Both the position numbers and the translations under genes were made by a program. Positions 9,268-18,024 of a stretch of 64,000 nucleotides of DNA are shown here, in pieces (position 1 is the first letter of the stretch; each line of letters starts with the position of its first letter). The DNA comes from Aquiflexum lacus (GTDB lineage Bacteria; Bacteroidota; Bacteroidia; Cytophagales; Cyclobacteriaceae). The notes beneath the pieces are model-generated. The model was not told the DNA's origin and ran no database searches. It saw only the letters and a program-made list of their open reading frames with translations. Where the stretch lies: contig NZ_JABFHF010000017.1 of NCBI RefSeq assembly GCF_015476655.1, positions 1 to 64,000 of the forward strand, read 5' to 3'.

Positions 9268-10644
9268 TTATTGACCTGTGTTTTGGTCACCTTTATTCTT
9301 TGGGTTAAACCTTCTTTTATTGTTTCTTTTATTTTTTGGTTTTTGTTCAGACCCACCTTCTTGGGATTGAGGAGATGCAGGCTTTGAGGCAGCGCTTTGT
9401 TGTGGCGGATTGGTTCTTGGTATTCGACCAGATGGATTGTTCCTCCTTTTTTGATTTTGATTTGGATTGTTTTTCTGCCTTTGAGGCTCGGGATTGCCTG
9501 CCTCCTTATTTAAAGCAGGACTATTTCCATCACCTCGGCTTTTCTTTTTCTTTTTGGTTCTTTTATTCTTGCTGAATTTTTTGTCCAAAATTTCCAATTC
9601 AAGGTTTGATTTTGAAATCTGATCTTCAATATCCCTTGTATGGTTGTTTTTTAGATCCGTAGGTTTAGTTCCTTTCGAATTGAGTTCCTGAATCTCCCTT
9701 ACCCGATCACAAGTGATGGAATGCCAGTTGTTGTCATTGTTATAACTAAACCACATCAGTTTCCTAAAGATGTCTGTTTTTTGAAGTTTGGCCGAACCTG
9801 CTTCTGTCAGCAGAGGCTTATCTACTTCGGGTATATCGCTGAGTGCAGACATGTAGGTATCCAATTCATAATTCAGACAGCATTTCAGCCTTCCACATTG
9901 TCCTGATAGTTTGGAGGGATTGAGTGAAAGGTTCTGATATCTCGCGGCTGAGGTGTTGACACTCTTAAATTCATATATCCACGTAGAGCAACATAGTTCA
10001 CGTCCACAGACGCCTATTCCGCCCAATCTTCCTGCTTCTTGCCTGAGACTAATTTGTCTCATTTCAACCCGGATTTTAAACTCTGAGGCCAAAATTTTGA
10101 TCAATTCCCTGAAATCCACCCTGTCTTCAGCAGAGTAAAAAAATGTTGCTTTGGAATTGTCTGATTGAAACTCTACATCAGAAAGCTTCATTTCAAGTTT
10201 TAGTTCATCGATGATCTGTTTGGTCCTGTAGAGTGTAGGGATTTCCCTGTTTTTTGCTTCCTCCCATTTTTCAAGATCTTTTTGATTAGCCACTCTATAG
10301 ATGCGCAGAATATTGTCATCATTCTTGATTTTTCTCTTCTGCATCTGAAGTCGAACCAGCTCTCCTTGTAGGGAAACATAACCGATATGGTGCCCATTTG
10401 GCACATCTACCACTATTGGATCTCCCGTGGTCAGTGGAATAAAATCCACATTGCGGTAATACTCTTTTCTACCTCCTTTGAATTTGACTTCAACAATATC
10501 AAACTTATCGACGGTTGGGATTCCCATATGGGACAACCAATCAAAAGCGTTCATTTTATTACAATCGCTCGTACCACATGTGCCGTTATTGTTACAGCCC
10601 CCACTTGTTCCTGTGGACGTCGAGCAGCTACTACATCCTGCCAT
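9268..10644 (-). CDS. ricT: PSP1 domain protein, RicT/YaaT family
   Basis: The 458-aa product has a Cys-rich N-terminus (CSSCSTST, GGCNNNGTCG), a PSP1 core, and the diagnostic cysteine clusters GVCGRELCC and GQCGRLKCCLNYE, which in the Bacillus Ric complex help bind Fe-S clusters. From about residue 350 the tail is low-complexity and rich in Lys, Arg, Asn, Gln and Pro (KRTKKKKKSRGDG and similar), suggesting nucleic-acid contact. In Bacillus, RicT acts with RicA and RicF on RNase Y-dependent mRNA maturation; no RicA or RicF is near here, so the role in this phylum is open. It is 33 nt after purD and 60 nt before gldH. Confidence 0.87.
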   Translation of the reverse strand: MAGCSSCSTSTGTSGGCNNNGTCGTSDCNKMNAFDWLSHMGIPTVDKFDIVEVKFKGGRKEYYRNVDFIPLTTGDPIVVDVPNGHHIGYVSLQGELVRLQMQKRKIKNDDNILRIYRVANQKDLEKWEEAKNREIPTLYRTKQIIDELKLEMKLSDVEFQSDNSKATFFYSAEDRVDFRELIKILASEFKIRVEMRQISLRQEAGRLGGIGVCGRELCCSTWIYEFKSVNTSAARYQNLSLNPSKLSGQCGRLKCCLNYELDTYMSALSDIPEVDKPLLTEAGSAKLQKTDIFRKLMWFSYNNDNNWHSITCDRVREIQELNSKGTKPTDLKNNHTRDIEDQISKSNLELEILDKKFSKNKRTKKKKKSRGDGNSPALNKEAGNPEPQRQKNNPNQNQKRRNNPSGRIPRTNPPQQSAASKPASPQSQEGGSEQKPKNKRNNKRRFNPKNKGDQNTGQ

Positions 10645-10677
10645 AATTATATATACTAAGGGAGATTTGTCTCCTCG

Positions 10678-11988
10678 TTAATTGGATTTGATTTTTAAAT
10701 TAAGAATATCCTGACCGATATCTTTCCGGAAATATAAATCTTCCCAGCAGATTTCTGATACAGTCTGATACGCATTTTGGAGGGCTAAATCCAAATTCGG
10801 CCCAATCCCAGTTACTGCCATCACCCTTCCTCCATTGGTAAGGACTTTGCCGGAATCACTGAGTTGAGTTCCTGCGTGGAATATGATGGATTTGTTTCCT
10901 TTATTGGCTTTGTCTAGTCCAATGATTTCATGGCCTTTTTCATATGCTCCAGGATAGCCACCTGCCACCATCACAACCGTTGTGCTTGTGAATTCGTGAA
11001 TTTCCATGTGATAATCCGAAAGATTTCTGGTACCCACCGCATATAAAAGGTTTACAAAATCACTTTTGATTCTGGGTAGGACAGCCTCGGTTTCAGGATC
11101 CCCCATTCGGACATTGTATTCGATCACATAGGGTTCGCCAGCTATATTCATCAGACCTATAAAAAGAAAACCTGTATAAAATATGCCTTCCTCTTCAAGG
11201 CCTTTGATGGTGGGTTTTACAATCAGATCTTCTACCTTGGCAAGGAATTCTTCGTCAGCAAAAGGAACCGGGCTTACAGCACCCATTCCCCCTGTATTTA
11301 ATCCGGTGTCTTTTTCGCCAATCCTTTTGTAGTCCTTTGCCTCGGGTAGAATTTTATAACTTTTACCATCCGTCGCAACAAATATAGAAAGTTCGATCCC
11401 ATCCAGAAATTGCTCTACCACAACTTTAGAGGATGCCTGACCAAATTTGCTTTCCAGTAGCATTTCTTTGAGATTCAGTTCGGCTTCTTCATGACTATGG
11501 CAGATCAAAACACCTTTTCCAGCTGCAAGCCCATCTGCTTTCAATACAATAGGAAGAGACTGCTTTTTCAGGTAATCCAGACCTTTTTCGATTTCTTCCT
11601 TGGTAAAAGTTTCATAGGCCGCAGTGGGAATGCCATGTCTTTGCATGAATATTTTGGAAAAATCCTTTGATCCTTCAAGCCTGGCACCGATTTCACTGGG
11701 ACCGATGACAGGAAGTGACCCCAATTTAGGGTGGTTTTGAAAAAAATCCACAATGCCTTTTACCAAAGGTTCTTCAGGTCCCACCACTAGCATCTCAATA
11801 TTATTATTCAAAATAAATTCTGCCAATGCTGGGAAATCAATGGGAGAGATGGGTATGTTTTTAGCAATAGCAGCAGTACCGGCATTACCGGGGGCAACAA
11901 ATAACTGTGAGCAATTCTGGCTGTTTACAATCTTCCATGCGAATGCATGCTCCCTGCCTCCGCCACCTAATAATAATATATTCATCAA
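10678..11988 (-). CDS. purD: Phosphoribosylamine-glycine ligase
   Basis: The 436-aa length is normal for PurD, the ATP-grasp ligase that joins glycine to phosphoribosylamine in the second step of de novo purine synthesis. Visible motifs are MNILLLGGGGREHAFAWK at the start, GNAGTA, VLKADGLAAGKGV (ATP-grasp), GGMGAVSP and EYNVRMGDPETEAVLPR near the metal/ATP site. The adjacent Met codons at the start leave a one-residue ambiguity. It follows recQ by 13 nt and precedes ricT by 33 nt. The other purine gene in the window, purL, is about 26 kb away. Confidence 0.96.
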   Translation of the reverse strand: MMNILLLGGGGREHAFAWKIVNSQNCSQLFVAPGNAGTAAIAKNIPISPIDFPALAEFILNNNIEMLVVGPEEPLVKGIVDFFQNHPKLGSLPVIGPSEIGARLEGSKDFSKIFMQRHGIPTAAYETFTKEEIEKGLDYLKKQSLPIVLKADGLAAGKGVLICHSHEEAELNLKEMLLESKFGQASSKVVVEQFLDGIELSIFVATDGKSYKILPEAKDYKRIGEKDTGLNTGGMGAVSPVPFADEEFLAKVEDLIVKPTIKGLEEEGIFYTGFLFIGLMNIAGEPYVIEYNVRMGDPETEAVLPRIKSDFVNLLYAVGTRNLSDYHMEIHEFTSTTVVMVAGGYPGAYEKGHEIIGLDKANKGNKSIIFHAGTQLSDSGKVLTNGGRVMAVTGIGPNLDLALQNAYQTVSEICWEDLYFRKDIGQDILNLKIKSN

Positions 11989-12001
11989 TTAGATTCTTTT
12001 T

Positions 12002-14188
12002 TTAATTGGCATGTTCTGAGATAAACTTGATTCTATAGACTCTGATTTCTTCTTCTGCAAAGTCTTCGTCTTCCAATTCATCTAATGCCACCTTGATATT
12101 ATCTGATTCCGCTGTCATAAAATAATCATGCAGCATATCTTCCCTATCCTCATCCATAATATTCTCAATATAATAATTGATATTGAGTTTGGTTCCACTG
12201 TAAATGATCTGCTCGATTTCCCCTATGAGTTCTGACATGGAAAGGTTAAGGTTATCGGCAATTTCATCCAAGTTGACTTTTCTGTCTACCTGTTGTATGA
12301 TGGATATTTTGACCTTAGACCTGTTTCCTGCAGTTTTCACGACTACATCTGAGGCCGTAATGATATCATTTTCGTCCACATATTTTTCAATCAATTTCAG
12401 AAAGGGTGCACCGAATTTAGTCACTTTTCCCATTCCGACTCCATTGATTTGGGCCAATTCATCTTTACTTGTAGGATATACCGTAGCCATTTCCTCTAAT
12501 GAAGGATCTTGGAAAATGACATAAGGAGGGAGGTTTTTGGATTTGGCTACCTTTTTCCTTTCGGCCTTGAGAAGTTCAAAGAGTTTTTCGTCATAAGCTT
12601 TGCCACCACTTGATATATCATCCGCAGTAGTACTTTCTTCCAATTCTTCAAAGTTATGGTCTTTGCTTAAGGAAACAGCATAGGGATCCTTCAGAAATTT
12701 CTCTCCTCTTTCAGAAATTTTGATGATACCGTAATTTTCAATATCCTTTTCCAGAAAATTCATGATCAGGGCCTGCCTGACTACAGTTCTCCATAATTTC
12801 TCATCCTCATCCTTACCTTTTCCAAAAACTGAAATCTTGTCATGGCCATAGCTTTTGATATAATCATTGCTTTCCCCTCTGATTACATTGACGATATGGG
12901 TTAGGTTAAACCTGTTGTTGGTCTCTTTGACAGCAGCAATTGCAGAAAGGAGATGATCCATACCTTCAAATTTATCTTTGGGTTTTTTGCAATTGTCACA
13001 AAATCCACAATCTTTTTCAAGATATTCACCGAAATAATGAAGTAATACTTTTCTTCTGCAAACAGAACTTTCAGAATAGGCTGCCATTTCTTCCAATAGG
13101 ATTTTGGAATTCTCTCTTTCTGTAACAGGCTTATCCTTATTGAATTTTTCCAATTTGACAATATCATCGTATCTGTAGAACATCAGACAATGTCCATCTA
13201 ATCCATCTCTACCGGCACGGCCTGTTTCCTGATAGTATCCTTCAAGGGATTTTGGAACATCATAATGGATGACATACCGGACATCCGGCTTATCAATCCC
13301 CATACCAAAGGCTATTGTTGCCACAATGACATCCAATTCTTCATTCAGAAAATTATCCTGATTTTTGACCCTTATACTTTGATCCAAACCCGCATGATAA
13401 GGAGCGGCATTGATCCCATTTACCCTAAGTAATTCGGCTATTTCTTCTACCTTTTTTCTGCTCAGACAGTAAATGATACCCGATTTTCCTTTATGGGTTT
13501 TGATGTATTTGATGATCTGTTTTTTGGTTTCATTCTTATGTTTTGGCCTTACCTCGTAATAAAGATTTGTCCTATTGAAAGAGGATTTGAAAAGGTCAGC
13601 CTCTTCCATCTGAAGGTTCCGCTGAATGTCCTGTTGGACTTTGGGTGTTGCGGTGGCTGTAAGGGCAATTATAGGGAGGGTTGATCCTATTTGGGCAATT
13701 ATCGACTTTATCTTACGGTATTCCGGTCTGAAATCATGTCCCCATTCTGAAATACAATGTGCCTCGTCAATTGCCACAAAGCTTATATTCGCTTCTTTTA
13801 GAAACAGTACATTTTCCTCCTTGGTCAGGGATTCAGGTGCTACATAGAGCAGTTTGGTTTTACCTGAAAGCACCTCCTTTTTGACTTTGTTGGTTTCGGA
13901 CTTGTTGAGGGTAGAATTCAGGAAATAGGCATTGACTCCAAAGGCATTCAATTGATCCACCTGATTTTTCATTAATGCTATCAAGGGAGAAATGACAATG
14001 GCAGTTCCTTCATTGACTACAGCCGGAAATTGGTAGCAAAGAGATTTGCCGGCTCCTGTTGGCATGATGACAAATGTATTTCTACCATTCAGCACATTAT
14101 CCACAATGGCTTCTTGAGTTCCTCGGAACTGGTTGAAACCAAAAATTTTCTTGAGTTTTTCTTTTACGCTTTGATCCACAGTTTGCAT
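12002..14188 (-). CDS. recQ: ATP-dependent DNA helicase RecQ
   Basis: The 728-aa protein has all RecQ parts in order: helicase motif 0/I (FRGTQEAIVDN, MPTGAGKSLCYQ), DEAH box (AIDEAHCISEWGHDFRPEY), motif VI (QETGRAGRDG), RecQ zinc cysteines (CRRKVLLHYFGE, CGFCDNCKKP), a winged-helix RQC domain, an HRDC domain (about 555-630, LPPYVIFQDPSLEEMA) and an acidic C-terminal extension. RecQ unwinds DNA 3'-5' in recombinational repair and fork rescue. The first gene of the minus-strand group, it is divergent from the KpsF gene across about 90 bp, where TAACATTG lies just upstream of its ATG. Confidence 0.95.
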   Translation of the reverse strand: MQTVDQSVKEKLKKIFGFNQFRGTQEAIVDNVLNGRNTFVIMPTGAGKSLCYQFPAVVNEGTAIVISPLIALMKNQVDQLNAFGVNAYFLNSTLNKSETNKVKKEVLSGKTKLLYVAPESLTKEENVLFLKEANISFVAIDEAHCISEWGHDFRPEYRKIKSIIAQIGSTLPIIALTATATPKVQQDIQRNLQMEEADLFKSSFNRTNLYYEVRPKHKNETKKQIIKYIKTHKGKSGIIYCLSRKKVEEIAELLRVNGINAAPYHAGLDQSIRVKNQDNFLNEELDVIVATIAFGMGIDKPDVRYVIHYDVPKSLEGYYQETGRAGRDGLDGHCLMFYRYDDIVKLEKFNKDKPVTERENSKILLEEMAAYSESSVCRRKVLLHYFGEYLEKDCGFCDNCKKPKDKFEGMDHLLSAIAAVKETNNRFNLTHIVNVIRGESNDYIKSYGHDKISVFGKGKDEDEKLWRTVVRQALIMNFLEKDIENYGIIKISERGEKFLKDPYAVSLSKDHNFEELEESTTADDISSGGKAYDEKLFELLKAERKKVAKSKNLPPYVIFQDPSLEEMATVYPTSKDELAQINGVGMGKVTKFGAPFLKLIEKYVDENDIITASDVVVKTAGNRSKVKISIIQQVDRKVNLDEIADNLNLSMSELIGEIEQIIYSGTKLNINYYIENIMDEDREDMLHDYFMTAESDNIKVALDELEDEDFAEEEIRVYRIKFISEHAN

Positions 14189-14243
14189 GTTATTACAATG
14201 TTACCTCAATCGGTATCCATTAAATTTTAAAGGATTTCTTTCA

Positions 14244-14251
14244 TACCTTTG
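14244..14251 (+). promoter_or_regulatory. Putative -7 promoter element (TACCTTTG) of the kpsF operon
   Basis: TACCTTTG matches the Bacteroidota sigma-ABfr -7 consensus TAnnTTTG and lies 30 nt before the TTG start at 14282. No good TTTG -33 box is seen at the expected distance, so only the -7 element is supported. Confidence 0.45.
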
Positions 14252-14281
14252 TTACAAATTTAATGATTAACGACAGCAATT

Positions 14282-15250
14282 TTGAAGTTAGTAAAAAATA
14301 TTAAAAGTAGCGCCATAAAAGTTCTTCAATCGGAGGCAGATGCTATTCAAAAATTAATCAGTTATATTGATGATGACTTTGAGGCCTGTGTAGAGGCTAT
14401 TTTGGATTCAAAGGGAAGAGTGGTAATCACAGGAATAGGCAAAAGTGCTATTATTGCCAATAAGATTGTCGCTACGATGAATTCGACTGGTACTCCAGCG
14501 GTTTTTATGCATGCAGCAGATGCCATTCATGGTGACCTTGGGATGGTGCAGAAAGACGATTTTGTCATTTGTATTTCAAAAAGCGGGAATACACCTGAAA
14601 TAAAAGTTCTTGTTCCTTTGCTCAAAAGGCTTGGATCCAAACTCATTGCATTGGTAAGCAATACGGATAGTTATCTTGCAGAACATGCTGATTATGTTCT
14701 AAATGCTACTATTTCTGAAGAAGCATGTCCAAACAACCTTGCACCGACAACAAGTACTACCGCTCACTTGGCACTAGGGGATGCCTTGGCAGTTTGCCTT
14801 TTGGAAGCAAAAGGATTCAGCAGTGAAGATTTCGCCAAATATCATCCCGGGGGAGCACTTGGGAAGCAACTGTATTTGACAGTAGGGGACGTGGTACCAA
14901 AAAACATGGTTCCAAAAGTCAGGGAAGATGCCAAGCTGCCAGAAATTATTATGGAAATCAGTAGCAAACGTTTGGGCGCAACCTCAGTTTTGGATGCTAA
15001 CGACCATCTCGTGGGAATTATTACAGATGGTGACTTAAGGAGGATGCTTCAAAAAATGCAGGATATTACCAAAGTGGTAGCAAAGGATATTATGACTTTA
15101 AATCCGAAATCCATTGCGGTGGACGAGTATGCCATCCGAGCATTGAACCGCATGAAGGAATTTAATATCACACAGCTTGTAGCGATGAATGGTGAAAACG
15201 TTGCAGGTTTTATTCATATTCACGATCTTATGAAGGAAGGAATCGTTTAA
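14282..15250 (+). CDS. kdsD: KpsF/GutQ-type arabinose-5-phosphate isomerase
   Basis: The 322-aa product has an N-terminal SIS sugar-isomerase domain (VVITGIGKSAIIANKI, ICISKSGNTPEIK, EACPNNLAPTTSTT) and two C-terminal CBS domains (DVVPKNMVPKV onward; DIMTLNPKSIAVDEYA). The family converts ribulose-5-phosphate to arabinose-5-phosphate for Kdo in LPS core. The start appears to be TTG at 14282: an in-frame TGA lies six codons upstream, and the first in-frame ATG is well inside the SIS fold. An ATG at 14263 is in another frame and reads only 13 codons. It is 9 nt from manC, first in a four-gene plus-strand operon. Confidence 0.93.
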   Translation: MKLVKNIKSSAIKVLQSEADAIQKLISYIDDDFEACVEAILDSKGRVVITGIGKSAIIANKIVATMNSTGTPAVFMHAADAIHGDLGMVQKDDFVICISKSGNTPEIKVLVPLLKRLGSKLIALVSNTDSYLAEHADYVLNATISEEACPNNLAPTTSTTAHLALGDALAVCLLEAKGFSSEDFAKYHPGGALGKQLYLTVGDVVPKNMVPKVREDAKLPEIIMEISSKRLGATSVLDANDHLVGIITDGDLRRMLQKMQDITKVVAKDIMTLNPKSIAVDEYAIRALNRMKEFNITQLVAMNGENVAGFIHIHDLMKEGIV

Positions 15251-15259
15251 TTTACGAAA

Positions 15260-16333
15260 ATGCAAGACAAACCATATATTGTAATTATGGCGGGAGGTAT
15301 TGGTTCTCGTTTTTGGCCATACAGTAGAAACAGCAGACCCAAGCAGTTTTTGGATATACTAGGAACAGGAAGAACCTTACTTCAGATGACTTACGACAGG
15401 TTCATCAAATTATCGGACAAGTCTTCTTTTTATGTAGTGACATTTAAAAAATATTACAATATAGTTCGTGAACAGCTTCCTGATGTTCCGGCAGATCAAA
15501 TCCTTACTGAACCGTTAAGGAGAAATACTGCGACATGTGTGGCTTATGCGAGCTACAGAATTTTTCAAAAAGACCCTGATGCCAAATTAATTATCACCCC
15601 CGCTGATCACCTTATTATTCAGGAGGGTAATTTTTACACTGCCATGGATATAGCGCTTCAGGCAGCTGAACAAGAGGATAGGCTAATTACTTTGGGAATC
15701 AGGCCAAACAGACCGGAAACGGGCTACGGATATATCCAATATATCAGTAATCATGGAAATCCAGTAAAGAAAGTAAAAACATTCACTGAAAAGCCCACTA
15801 TCAAATTAGCCATGACCTTTATAGAGAGTGGTGATTTTGTATGGAATTCCGGAATATTTATCTGGAAGGCAAGAAGTATCATCAAGGCTTTTGAAAAACA
15901 CATGCCTGATGTGGCTGAAGCTTTTGAAGAAGGGCTGGTTCATTTTGGCAAGGCTGAGGAAGAGGCTTTTACAAAAAAAGCATATTCTCTGGTGAAAAGC
16001 ATTTCCATCGACTACGGTATCATGGAAAAAGCTGATGAAGTATATACCGTTCTTGGAGATTTTGGTTGGTCAGATTTGGGCTCGTGGTTAAGTTTGCACG
16101 AAACCAAAGAAAAAGATGAATTGGGAAATGTAGTAGACGCAAATGCTGTTCTCTATGAAACCAAAAATTGTTTTATCAAAGTAAGTCCCGAAAAACTTGT
16201 TGTCATCGAAGGTTTGGAAGACTTCCTTGTGACTGAATCAGAGAATGTCTTATTGATATGCAAATTGAATGGAGAAAAAAAATTCAGGGAATTTGTAAGT
16301 GAAGCCAAAAAGAAAGGAGAAAATTATGTTTAA
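15260..16333 (+). CDS. manC: Mannose-1-phosphate guanylyltransferase
   Basis: The 357-aa product has the nucleotidyltransferase signature MAGGIGSRFWPYSRNSRPKQ at the N-terminus, TPADHLI, FTEKPTI and GDFGWSDLGSW. It lacks the C-terminal phosphomannose isomerase cupin of bifunctional ManC proteins, so it should be monofunctional. It makes GDP-mannose from GTP and mannose-1-phosphate, feeding surface polysaccharide or GDP-fucose synthesis. It sits between the arabinose-5-phosphate isomerase and a lipoprotein gene whose ATG overlaps its last codons, which fits an envelope-carbohydrate operon. Confidence 0.94.
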   Translation: MQDKPYIVIMAGGIGSRFWPYSRNSRPKQFLDILGTGRTLLQMTYDRFIKLSDKSSFYVVTFKKYYNIVREQLPDVPADQILTEPLRRNTATCVAYASYRIFQKDPDAKLIITPADHLIIQEGNFYTAMDIALQAAEQEDRLITLGIRPNRPETGYGYIQYISNHGNPVKKVKTFTEKPTIKLAMTFIESGDFVWNSGIFIWKARSIIKAFEKHMPDVAEAFEEGLVHFGKAEEEAFTKKAYSLVKSISIDYGIMEKADEVYTVLGDFGWSDLGSWLSLHETKEKDELGNVVDANAVLYETKNCFIKVSPEKLVVIEGLEDFLVTESENVLLICKLNGEKKFREFVSEAKKKGENYV

Positions 16334-16883
16334 TAGATTTGAGAGATTAGGGATTGTTCCAATTTTATTGTTGGTTACTTTTCTGGCATTATCCTGTGAT
16401 AAAGACGATGAACAACCTGTCATCAGTATTTATGGCAATTATGTGGTGACTGTCATTGAAACAGAAGGTCAATATGATTTTGTCAACACCGGAACTGTTT
16501 CTTCAAATCTCATGAAGCAGGTAGAAGACGCTCAAGGGTACAACTTCAGTGCTAATCAGCTAACCATAATCGCAGGAAGTCCTGATTTGGTCAACATGAA
16601 TCTCATCGAACCCGGTTTGCTGACCACGCTTCCTGACAATATACCATTGATTCGATACAGCAATGTTGCGAAAACATTGAATGTGGATCTGGAAGCCGGC
16701 AACAAAGATTTTATTATTTTGAACTCAAATGCCATTACTGAGGAAATTGGTAGAATTGAAGAAATGGAAATGCTGAATCAATTTCAGATAAAAGTGAAGG
16801 TCCCCCAGAGAATTTATGATTTCAATACAAAAGCTTGGGTAAATACCATAGTAAGCTATACTTTTAATCGCCTATATGTCTAA
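16326..16883 (+). CDS. Lipoprotein of unknown function
   Basis: The product is about 185 aa from the ATG at 16326, which is preceded by an AAAGGAG Shine-Dalgarno-like sequence and gives a clean signal peptide and lipobox (FLALSC). An in-frame GTG at 16299 is less likely. The mature part is acidic, with no recognised domain; its closing segment (KVKVPQRIYDF, WVNTIVSYTFNRLYV) looks like beta strands. It overlaps the end of manC by 8 nt and the next gene by 8 nt, so translational coupling is likely. A role at the cell envelope is inferred only from the lipobox and the operon. Confidence 0.8.
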   Translation: MFNRFERLGIVPILLLVTFLALSCDKDDEQPVISIYGNYVVTVIETEGQYDFVNTGTVSSNLMKQVEDAQGYNFSANQLTIIAGSPDLVNMNLIEPGLLTTLPDNIPLIRYSNVAKTLNVDLEAGNKDFIILNSNAITEEIGRIEEMEMLNQFQIKVKVPQRIYDFNTKAWVNTIVSYTFNRLYV

Positions 16884-17214
16884 GGATATTACTATCGCTG
16901 AGGCCCAAAAACTAGTAGATGACTGGATCAAAACTGTTGGTGTCAGGTACTTTAATGAATTGACAAATACAGCGATTTTGATGGAAGAAGTGGGGGAGTT
17001 GGCCCGAATCATGGCCCGAAAATACGGAGAGCAATCTTTCAAAGAGTCAGACAAAGAGGTCAATATGGCCGATGAAATGGCTGACGTACTTTGGGTCCTG
17101 ATGTGCTTGGCCAACCAAACAGGAGTTGACCTGACGGATGCGCTGCAAAAGAATTTTGAGAAAAAGAATATCCGGGATAGGGACCGGCATAAGGAGAATA
17201 AAAAGTTGAGGTGA
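16876..17214 (+). CDS. MazG-like nucleotide pyrophosphohydrolase
   Basis: The 112-aa protein is a single MazG-type all-alpha NTP pyrophosphohydrolase unit. Metal-binding acidic residues are visible in EEVGELARIMAR (ExxE) and DEMADVLWVLMCLAN (ExxD). Such proteins hydrolyse noncanonical or excess NTPs to NMP and pyrophosphate. It ends the kpsF-manC-lipoprotein run and overlaps the preceding gene by 8 nt. Specific substrate unknown. Confidence 0.9.
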   Translation: MSKDITIAEAQKLVDDWIKTVGVRYFNELTNTAILMEEVGELARIMARKYGEQSFKESDKEVNMADEMADVLWVLMCLANQTGVDLTDALQKNFEKKNIRDRDRHKENKKLR

Positions 17215-17227
17215 TTTTTTAAAAATA

Positions 17228-17253
17228 AAAAAAGGCAGGTTTTTGCCTGCCTT
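17228..17253 (-). terminator. Rho-independent terminator for the minus-strand membrane protein gene
   Basis: An 8-bp stem AAGGCAGG/CCTGCCTT (17232-17239 with 17246-17253) is preceded on the plus strand by an A-run, which becomes a strong U-tract on the minus strand. It lies 22 nt past the stop at 17275. On the plus strand no T-run follows, so it mainly serves the minus gene. Confidence 0.8.
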
Positions 17254-17274
17254 GTGGAGTTATTGAATTTTTGA

Positions 17275-17709
17275 TTAACCCAACCAATTGGTCCAAGGGA
17301 TTCTGGAAAGTATCAGAACCAGACCAATAGCGTACATCATATAGATGGAACGGAATTTAGCCCGGCTTTCGGTTAATTTTTTTGCTCTAGAGTAACCTAT
17401 AGTAATCACCACTATGGCAATAATATTGATCACAGGGTGTTCCAATGCAGTCAATCTTGCGACTTTATCACTCATAGCACCGCCTGCTTTCAACAAAGCA
17501 AATCCAAGTGGACTGACAAAGTAGAGAATCAGTCCGATCAACAATTGGACATGCGCCAAAATAAATCCTATCAAGGCTATCTTTCTGTCTTTCTCGGTAT
17601 AGGTTTTATTCGAAAGAGATCCAATTAATGCATAAATAAAAATAATAGCCAAGGCCGCCAAAGCCAAATAAGCAAGTCCAGAGTGTAAGTGTTTTAATCC
17701 TGTATACAT
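17275..17709 (-). CDS. Four-helix membrane protein with conserved-looking histidines
   Basis: The 144-aa product is almost entirely hydrophobic with four predicted transmembrane helices (about 11-30, 43-65, 90-107, 121-137). Histidines H7, H9, H53 and H91 sit in or at the ends of helices 1-3, an arrangement seen in b-type haem proteins such as CtaA or cytochrome b561. I recognise it as a conserved Bacteroidota membrane protein but know no proven function. A strong terminator follows. Confidence 0.75.
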   Translation of the reverse strand: MYTGLKHLHSGLAYLALAALAIIFIYALIGSLSNKTYTEKDRKIALIGFILAHVQLLIGLILYFVSPLGFALLKAGGAMSDKVARLTALEHPVINIIAIVVITIGYSRAKKLTESRAKFRSIYMMYAIGLVLILSRIPWTNWLG

Positions 17710-18024
17710 GTTTTAAGTTTTTTGTTTTAAAATTAGGGTAAAATCCCGCAAAGTCACCAAGGAGCAAAGATAATTTTTAAGTTGTCCGAAGGTTGTGTCT
17801 TAGGAATACGTGAGGAGACATGCCGCTGTCAGAAGGTTGTACCTTCGGACTGTTGAGTTGGGAGTTTCTAACTCGCATCAATTGAGCCAGAGTCTCAATA
17901 CTCAATGATCCAAAGCCACAAGCTTCGGATAACCCATCCTCAAATCTAAAACCTGTCTGCCGACGGGCAGGTCTCAAATCTAAAATCTAAAATCTAAGAT
18001 CTAAGATCTAAAATCTACCCCCCC
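17710..18024. repeat. Intergenic REP-like hairpins and short tandem repeats
   Basis: No gene. A copy of the CCCGCAAAG repeat lies at 17744-17770. Next is a hairpin-rich element: GTCCGAAGGT (17784-17793) pairs with ACCTTCGGAC (17841-17850), with an inner hairpin at 17832-17846 and another of GAGTT/AACTC (17855-17874). From about 17965 imperfect tandem TCTAAAATC/TCTAAGATC units run into an 8-C tract at the end of the methyltransferase gene. Confidence 0.65.

Noticed and set aside
17777-17977. 66-codon minus-strand frame between the membrane protein and rlmI
   Set aside because: It covers a hairpin-rich repeat, has no domain and no lipobox or start context.
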